This document shows positions 52,316 through 56,182 of a DNA stretch of 56,182 bases, one piece after another (within the stretch, counting starts at the first letter, position 1; every line of letters begins with the position of its first letter). The notes beneath the pieces were generated by a model. That model did no database searches. It saw only the letters and a list, made by a program, of their open reading frames with translations, and was not told where the DNA came from. Source of the DNA: Bradyrhizobium sp. LHD-71 (GTDB lineage: Bacteria > Pseudomonadota > Alphaproteobacteria > Rhizobiales > Xanthobacteraceae); NCBI RefSeq assembly GCF_031157255.1, contig NZ_JAVIFX010000041.1:1-56182 (forward strand), given 5' to 3'. Both the position numbers and the translations under genes were made by a program.

Positions 52316-53341
52316 ATGGCTTCGGGGCGGCGAACAATCAAGGATGTGGCGAGGCTCGCAGGCGTCTCGCTGGGCAGCGCCTCGCGCGCCCTGAGCGGCG
52401 CCAACAATGTCTCCGAGGACACGATTGCGCGGGTGCAGCGGGCGGCAGCGTCTCTCCGATACCGGCCCAACCATGCCGCGCGCTCGCTCCGCTCCCGCAG
52501 CACAAAGACCATTGGCTGCATGTTTTCCGATCTGTCCAACCCCCTGTATGCCCGATTATTCGGCACTCTGGAGGACCGGCTGGCGCGCGAGGGTTACGTG
52601 ACGCTGATCTCGAACACCTCGAACCAGCTCGACCGCGAAATCCGCACGCTGAAATTGTTCACCGAGCGCGGCCTCGACGCCTTGATCATCGCGCCGGCCC
52701 ATGAGCGGAACCGGGAGCTGAATGAGTTCATCGAGCATCTGCCGATGCCCTACCTCATTCTCGACCGGGAGATGCTCGTGAAAGCGGACACGATCCTGTT
52801 CGATCATGCAGCAGGCATCGCCCAAGTGGTCGATCATCTGGCCGAGCTCGGCCACACCAGGATCGGGCTCGTCACCGCCAATCTCAAGAGCCGGCCAGGC
52901 CGGCGGCGCATCGCCGCGTTCAAAGCTGCGGTCCGCGCCCACGGACTGAAACTGAGCGACGAGAACCTGGTCCTGCCGGAAAGCTCGATGAGCTCGGCCT
53001 ATGATGACGTCATCAAGATGTTGTCGCGCAAGGACCGCCCCACCAGCATCATCGTTCAGGGGACCGGCGTTCTTTCCTCGACCATGAACGCAATCGCCCG
53101 GCTCGGTCTGCGCATTCCCGACGATATTTCGCTGGTCAGCATCGGCCGTGCCGATTTCATCCTGAATCACGTGCCGGCCATCAGCACCCTGCGGGTCGAC
53201 TACGAAAAGCTGTCGGAGGAAATCACGGCGCGGCTGTTCGAACGGCTTGGGAATGGCAACGGACGCAAGCCGCCGCTGCGCCGCCTGTTCCCCTACGTCT
53301 TTGAGGTGCGCGGCTCGTCAACCGCGCCGCCTCGCGAATAG
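52316..53341 (+). CDS. LacI-family transcriptional regulator
   Basis: A 341-residue regulator. The N-terminal HTH and hinge (RRTIKDVARLAGVSLGSASRALSG, then YRPNHAARSLRS) is classic LacI. The effector domain, a periplasmic-binding fold, begins at KTIGCMFSDLSNPLYARLF. It is divergent from the ABC-Rieske-M20 operon and most likely controls it in response to the imported compound. A co-directional SDR gene follows after 34 nt and may be in the same unit. Confidence 0.93.
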   Translation: MASGRRTIKDVARLAGVSLGSASRALSGANNVSEDTIARVQRAAASLRYRPNHAARSLRSRSTKTIGCMFSDLSNPLYARLFGTLEDRLAREGYVTLISNTSNQLDREIRTLKLFTERGLDALIIAPAHERNRELNEFIEHLPMPYLILDREMLVKADTILFDHAAGIAQVVDHLAELGHTRIGLVTANLKSRPGRRRIAAFKAAVRAHGLKLSDENLVLPESSMSSAYDDVIKMLSRKDRPTSIIVQGTGVLSSTMNAIARLGLRIPDDISLVSIGRADFILNHVPAISTLRVDYEKLSEEITARLFERLGNGNGRKPPLRRLFPYVFEVRGSSTAPPRE

Positions 53342-53375
53342 CGCTAAACGGTCGGCAAAAGAACCGGAGAACATC

Positions 53376-54200
53376 GTGCGCGTACAAGATCGGATCGTGG
53401 TCGTCACTGGAGGTGCGAAGGGCATCGGCAAGGCCCTCTGCGAACGCTTTCATAAAGAGGGCGCGCGCAAGGTGATCGTCGCCGATATCGACGAAGCTGG
53501 CGCGAAGGCCGTCGCCGCATCGATCGGCGGCGAGGCCTATCGCTGCGACGTGACGAAGGAGGCCGACATCATCCAGCTCGTCACCGACCTGGAAAGCCGG
53601 ATCGGCCCGATCGATCTGTTCTGCTCCAATGCCGGCGTCGCCACAGCGTTCAATCCCAAGACCGAGAACGCGGCCGGCGACAGCAATGAGGTCTGGACGT
53701 TCGGCTGGCAGGTCCACGTGATGGCGCACGTGTATGCGGCACGCGTTCTCATCCCGCGCATGAAGGCGCGTGGCGGCGGCTACTTCCTGCACACCATTTC
53801 GGCTGCCGGCCTCCTGTCGCAGGTCGGAAGTGCCGTCTATTCGACTACCAAGCACGCCGCGGTCGGCTTTGCGGAGAACCTTGCGATCACCCATCGTGCA
53901 GACAACATCCGGGTCTCGATGCTGTGCCCGCAGGGTGTCGACACACCGCTTTTGCGCGGCCTGCCGACCGGGCCGCAATCAAAGGATGGCGTCCTCAGCG
54001 CCGAAGCCGTTGCCGACGCGACCATCGACGGGCTCGAACACGAGGCGTTCGTGATCCTGCCGCACAAGGAAGTGTCAGCCTACGTACAGAACAAGACCAG
54101 CAACTACGACCGCTGGATCGGCGGGATGGCGAAGCTGCACAACGCTGCAAGGGAGCAGAGCTTGGCGTCATTGCGAGCGAAGCGAAGCAATCCAGTCTGA
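53376..54200 (+). CDS. SDR-family oxidoreductase with repeat-derived C-terminus
   Basis: A 274-residue SDR with TGGAKGIGKALC (about residues 11-22) and a canonical active site (ISAAGLLSQVGSAVYSTTK). The start is GTG at 53376 with GGAG upstream; the longer reading runs through the LacI 3' end and is rejected. The last ~11 residues (ASLRAKRSNPV) are encoded by the left end of palindromic repeat copy 3, so the insertion replaced the native stop. The function is an alcohol or keto reductase of unknown substrate, possibly under LacI control. Confidence 0.86.
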   Translation: MRVQDRIVVVTGGAKGIGKALCERFHKEGARKVIVADIDEAGAKAVAASIGGEAYRCDVTKEADIIQLVTDLESRIGPIDLFCSNAGVATAFNPKTENAAGDSNEVWTFGWQVHVMAHVYAARVLIPRMKARGGGYFLHTISAAGLLSQVGSAVYSTTKHAAVGFAENLAITHRADNIRVSMLCPQGVDTPLLRGLPTGPQSKDGVLSAEAVADATIDGLEHEAFVILPHKEVSAYVQNKTSNYDRWIGGMAKLHNAAREQSLASLRAKRSNPV

Positions 54201-54289
54201 GGTTGTGGCAAATTCCGCGCTGGATTGCTTCGTCGCTATAGGCGAGCGAAGCGACGCCGTTCTTCAAACGGCTATGCCTCGCAATGACG
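54166..54289. repeat. Palindromic intergenic element, copy 3 (inverted)
   Basis: The element is bounded by CGTCATTGCGAG (54166) and CTCGCAATGACG (54289), in the opposite orientation to copies 1 and 2. The hairpin arm has a base change (ttcaaacgg). It begins inside the SDR coding region and supplies that gene's stop codon, ending 12 nt before the stop of the convergent dehydrogenase gene. Confidence 0.85.
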
Positions 54290-54300
54290 CCGCGACGGCG

Positions 54301-55257
54301 TCAGCTCACATGCAACACGGCCTTGCCGGCGAACTTGCGGTCGAGCAGGTCGGTGGCGATGCGGCCGATCTCGGTCCATGGTGCTTCGACCTCGATCTTC
54401 GGCGTGAGCATCTTTCGCTGCACGAGATCGGCAAGCAGTGCGAGACCTACCCCCGCCGGTTCAACGCGCGCAAGCTCGTCAAAGATGATCAGCCCGTAAA
54501 GTCGCACGCCGCCCAGCCGGAAGAAGTTTCCACTTTCGAAGGTCGAGGTCGGCGCTTCCGACACGCCGAACGTAACGCAGGTGCCGGTATTGCGCAGCAT
54601 GGTCAACGTCGAGGCCAGCGTCTGGCCGCCGACGGAGTCGAGGATCAGATGGAACGGCCCGAGCTCGCGCGCGCTCTCGATTGAAGGGCCGACCGCGATG
54701 CCGCCGTTGCACCACGGCTCGATCGTCTTGCTTAACTCCTCTCGCCGCACATGGCCGAAGACCATCGCGCCGGACGCTGCCGCCAGTTGCACGGCAAGGT
54801 GGCCGACGCCGCCGCTGGCGCCATCGACCAGAACCTTCCGGCCGAGCAACAGCCCGCCCTGCCTAAGCGCGTGCAATGCGGTCAGTCCCGCGACCGGCAG
54901 CGTCGACGCCTGCGCATCGCTCACGCCGTCCGGAAGTGCTGCAACATTCTGCACCGGCACGCGGACGCGTTCGGCCCATCCGCCGCTGAGCAGCATGCCG
55001 ACCACCCGAGCGCCGACCGGCGGGCCACCGCCCTGCTTGGCCGCCTCCTCAACGACACCAGCGAAATCCCAGCCCGGACGCGCGCCCGGCTCCGACGTCG
55101 TGACCGCGCGCTTGACCTCGCCACGGTTGAGCGAAATCGCGGTGACGCGCACGGTAACGTCGGTGGGTGCGGCTGGCGCGAGCTTCACCTGCTGCACCGA
55201 CAGCCTCCCCGGCGCCCTGGCGTCGACAACGATGGCTTTGACCTGATCGGGCATCAT
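54301..55257 (-). CDS. Zinc-independent MDR oxidoreductase (quinone oxidoreductase-like)
   Basis: A 318-residue medium-chain dehydrogenase/reductase. It has a GroES-like N-terminal half (VTAISLNRGEVKRA, PGWDFAGVVEE), then the NADPH-binding LVDGASGGVGHLAVQLAAASGA. The zinc-ligand Cys/His sets of alcohol dehydrogenases are missing, so it is QOR-like and reduces quinones or enones with NADPH. The ATG at 55257 has AAGGAG close by; the long upstream extension overlaps the EthD gene and is rejected. It is separated from the EthD gene by 20 nt and probably co-transcribed. Confidence 0.9.
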   Translation of the reverse strand: MMPDQVKAIVVDARAPGRLSVQQVKLAPAAPTDVTVRVTAISLNRGEVKRAVTTSEPGARPGWDFAGVVEEAAKQGGGPPVGARVVGMLLSGGWAERVRVPVQNVAALPDGVSDAQASTLPVAGLTALHALRQGGLLLGRKVLVDGASGGVGHLAVQLAAASGAMVFGHVRREELSKTIEPWCNGGIAVGPSIESARELGPFHLILDSVGGQTLASTLTMLRNTGTCVTFGVSEAPTSTFESGNFFRLGGVRLYGLIIFDELARVEPAGVGLALLADLVQRKMLTPKIEVEAPWTEIGRIATDLLDRKFAGKAVLHVS

Positions 55258-55277
55258 CGGCTCCTTGTCTTCTGAAC

Positions 55278-55985
55278 TCAGGCAGCAACAGCCTGCACCG
55301 GCACGATCACGCGTTCCTCCAGAAGCATGCTGCGGATCTCGCCGATGAAGGTTGAGCCATGGGCGAACCACGCCGTGCCTTCGGCAGACGCAATCATTTG
55401 TGCGCGTGAGGCAGGACTGTCCCACCAGCTTTCCGTGAATCCGTCCAATGGACCGTCGAGCTGGAACGGCGGAATGTCGGCACGAAACTGCTCCTCGACA
55501 ATCTCGGAGAGCGTAAAACCGCGCAGGCCCGGCACGGCCCGCGCCATCGGCGCATGAACAACGGCCCACTCGTGATGAAACTCTTCAGCGGAAAGCTCCG
55601 GCTTGCGCTTGATCACCGACAGCGTCTTGAATGTCGGGCGCTTCGCCGGCAACGGCACGACGAAACGTTCGTTGGTGACGAACATTCGGATGCCGCCGAT
55701 GATCGTGCCTCCGTCCGCGTGCCAGCGTTTGCCTTCGGCGGAAGCCGCCGCGTGCGCCCTCGCCGCGAGATCGTCAAACCAGACCTGTGCAACGCCGTCG
55801 AAATCGCCCATCGCCAGCCCTGGGACATCGGGACGCGACTGCTGCTCGACGACCGTCGAGACCGCATAGCCCCGCAGGCCCGGAACGGCGTGGCACATGG
55901 GCACGTGCACGTCGAGCCAGTGCCGCACGAAATCCTCGCGCGAGAGTCCTGGCTTTCGTTGCAGAAATGAGATCGATTTGATCAA
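55278..55985 (-). CDS. Tandem-duplicated EthD-domain protein
   Basis: A 235-residue protein made of two homologous EthD (dimeric alpha/beta-barrel) halves, residues about 1-110 and 115-235. Both contain RKP-LS-E-F-W-VH-PM-AVPGLRG, then an Asp-rich segment, SAEG and a GGIR/GEIR strand. The fusion is probably a pseudo-dimer. EthD-type proteins include ether-degradation accessory factors and small-molecule-modifying enzymes. A TTG start at 55985 is preferred since GGGAGG lies 6 nt upstream and the family N-terminus starts there; an ATG at 56021 is the alternative. It is followed by the QOR-like gene. Confidence 0.85.
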   Translation of the reverse strand: MIKSISFLQRKPGLSREDFVRHWLDVHVPMCHAVPGLRGYAVSTVVEQQSRPDVPGLAMGDFDGVAQVWFDDLAARAHAAASAEGKRWHADGGTIIGGIRMFVTNERFVVPLPAKRPTFKTLSVIKRKPELSAEEFHHEWAVVHAPMARAVPGLRGFTLSEIVEEQFRADIPPFQLDGPLDGFTESWWDSPASRAQMIASAEGTAWFAHGSTFIGEIRSMLLEERVIVPVQAVAA

Positions 55986-56036
55986 GGGCTGCCTCCCGGT
56001 TTTTTGCTTTCGGGGAGTCATAGCACATGTATAGCG

Positions 56037-56182
56037 GTCATTGCGAGGAGCAGCCGTTCGAAGAACGGCGTCGCTTCGCTCGCCTATAGCCGTTCGAAGA
56101 ACGGCGTCGCTTCGCTCGCCTATAGCCGTTCGAAGAACGGCGTCGCTTCGCTCGCCTATAGCCGTTCGAAGAACGGCGTCGC
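56037..56182. repeat. Palindromic element, copy 4, expanded into a 36-bp tandem array (cut by window end)
   Basis: The copy begins GTCATTGCGAGG at 56037. The unit starting ccgttcgaagaacgg then repeats with an exact 36-bp period at 56054, 56090, 56126 and 56162, the last unit cut at the window edge. Units appear identical. Each carries the CCGTTC-GAA-GAACGG hairpin plus gcgtcgcttcgctcgcctatag. There are no spacers between units, so it is not a CRISPR array. It is an internal tandem expansion of the element. Confidence 0.9.

Noticed and set aside
53247-53375. N-terminal extension of the SDR at 53376
   Set aside because: It would be translated from the 3' part of the LacI gene in another frame; the Rossmann start and a ribosome binding site place the start at the GTG at 53376.
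56054-56182. Regular 36-bp units that resemble a CRISPR array
   Set aside because: The units follow one another with no spacers, and the unit is part of the intergenic palindromic element seen elsewhere; no cas genes are near.

Overview
The window looks like chromosomal DNA of a high-GC alphaproteobacterium of the order Hyphomicrobiales (Bradyrhizobium/Rhodopseudomonas/Xanthobacteraceae type). Pointers are a DUF1236 secreted protein, a rhizobial-type intergenic palindrome near the left edge, about 125-bp 'GTCATTGCGAG' palindromic elements, and a dense set of dipeptide/oligopeptide-type ABC importers mixed with acyl-CoA and aromatic catabolism genes. No rRNA, tRNA, CRISPR array, phage or transposase gene is visible. 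The content is accessory catabolism.

Layout. (1) 183-3141: MaoC hydratase, CoA-ester lyase and GMC oxidoreductase in a tight plus-strand operon, facing a MazEF-type toxin-antitoxin pair (3138-3712) and a DUF1236 protein. (2) 4955-7279: two SDRs and a MAPEG membrane protein; 7327-8635: CMD-family and VOC-family proteins. (3) 8774-16645, minus: a sugar-phosphate-isomerase-like protein, then a complete Opp/Dpp-type ABC importer bracketed by two substrate-binding proteins. (4) 16760-19725: an ECF sigma factor/anti-sigma pair divergent from a Tat-exported metallo-beta-lactamase-fold hydrolase plus a periplasmic TPR protein; both transcription units carry the same promoter-like element. (5) 19744-22417: a PheA/TfdB-type FAD monooxygenase with an orphan tripartite-tricarboxylate binding protein. 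(6) 22496-31280: a TetR-controlled divergent acyl-CoA cluster with racemase, HSD10-like dehydrogenase, paired acyl-CoA dehydrogenases, nitroreductase, thiolase and acyl-CoA ligase, which looks like beta-oxidation of a 2-methyl-branched acyl-CoA; a second CoA-ester lyase follows (31298-32197). (7) 32436-39781, minus: a second complete ABC importer with two tandem paralogous binding proteins. (8) 40027-43470, plus: a BtuF-like protein without signal peptide, a fumarase/adenylosuccinate-lyase superfamily enzyme and an acyl-CoA dehydrogenase. (9) 43696-52099, minus: a third complete ABC importer that shares its operon with a Rieske oxygenase and an M20 amidohydrolase, divergent from a LacI regulator. 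(10) 52316-55985: LacI, an SDR, a quinone-oxidoreductase-like MDR and a duplicated EthD protein; the right edge is a 36-bp tandem array derived from the palindromic repeat.

Working picture (inference). The ABC systems import organic solutes. The Rieske/M20 operon may take up an amide-linked aromatic compound, hydrolyse it and hydroxylate the ring. The TetR cluster and scattered CoA enzymes would feed branched or dicarboxylic acyl-CoAs to central metabolism. The most testable new signals are the paired ECF promoter element, the LacI-Rieske-M20-ABC operon, an SDR that has lost its catalytic Ser and Tyr, and the expansion of the palindromic repeat into a 36-bp tandem array.
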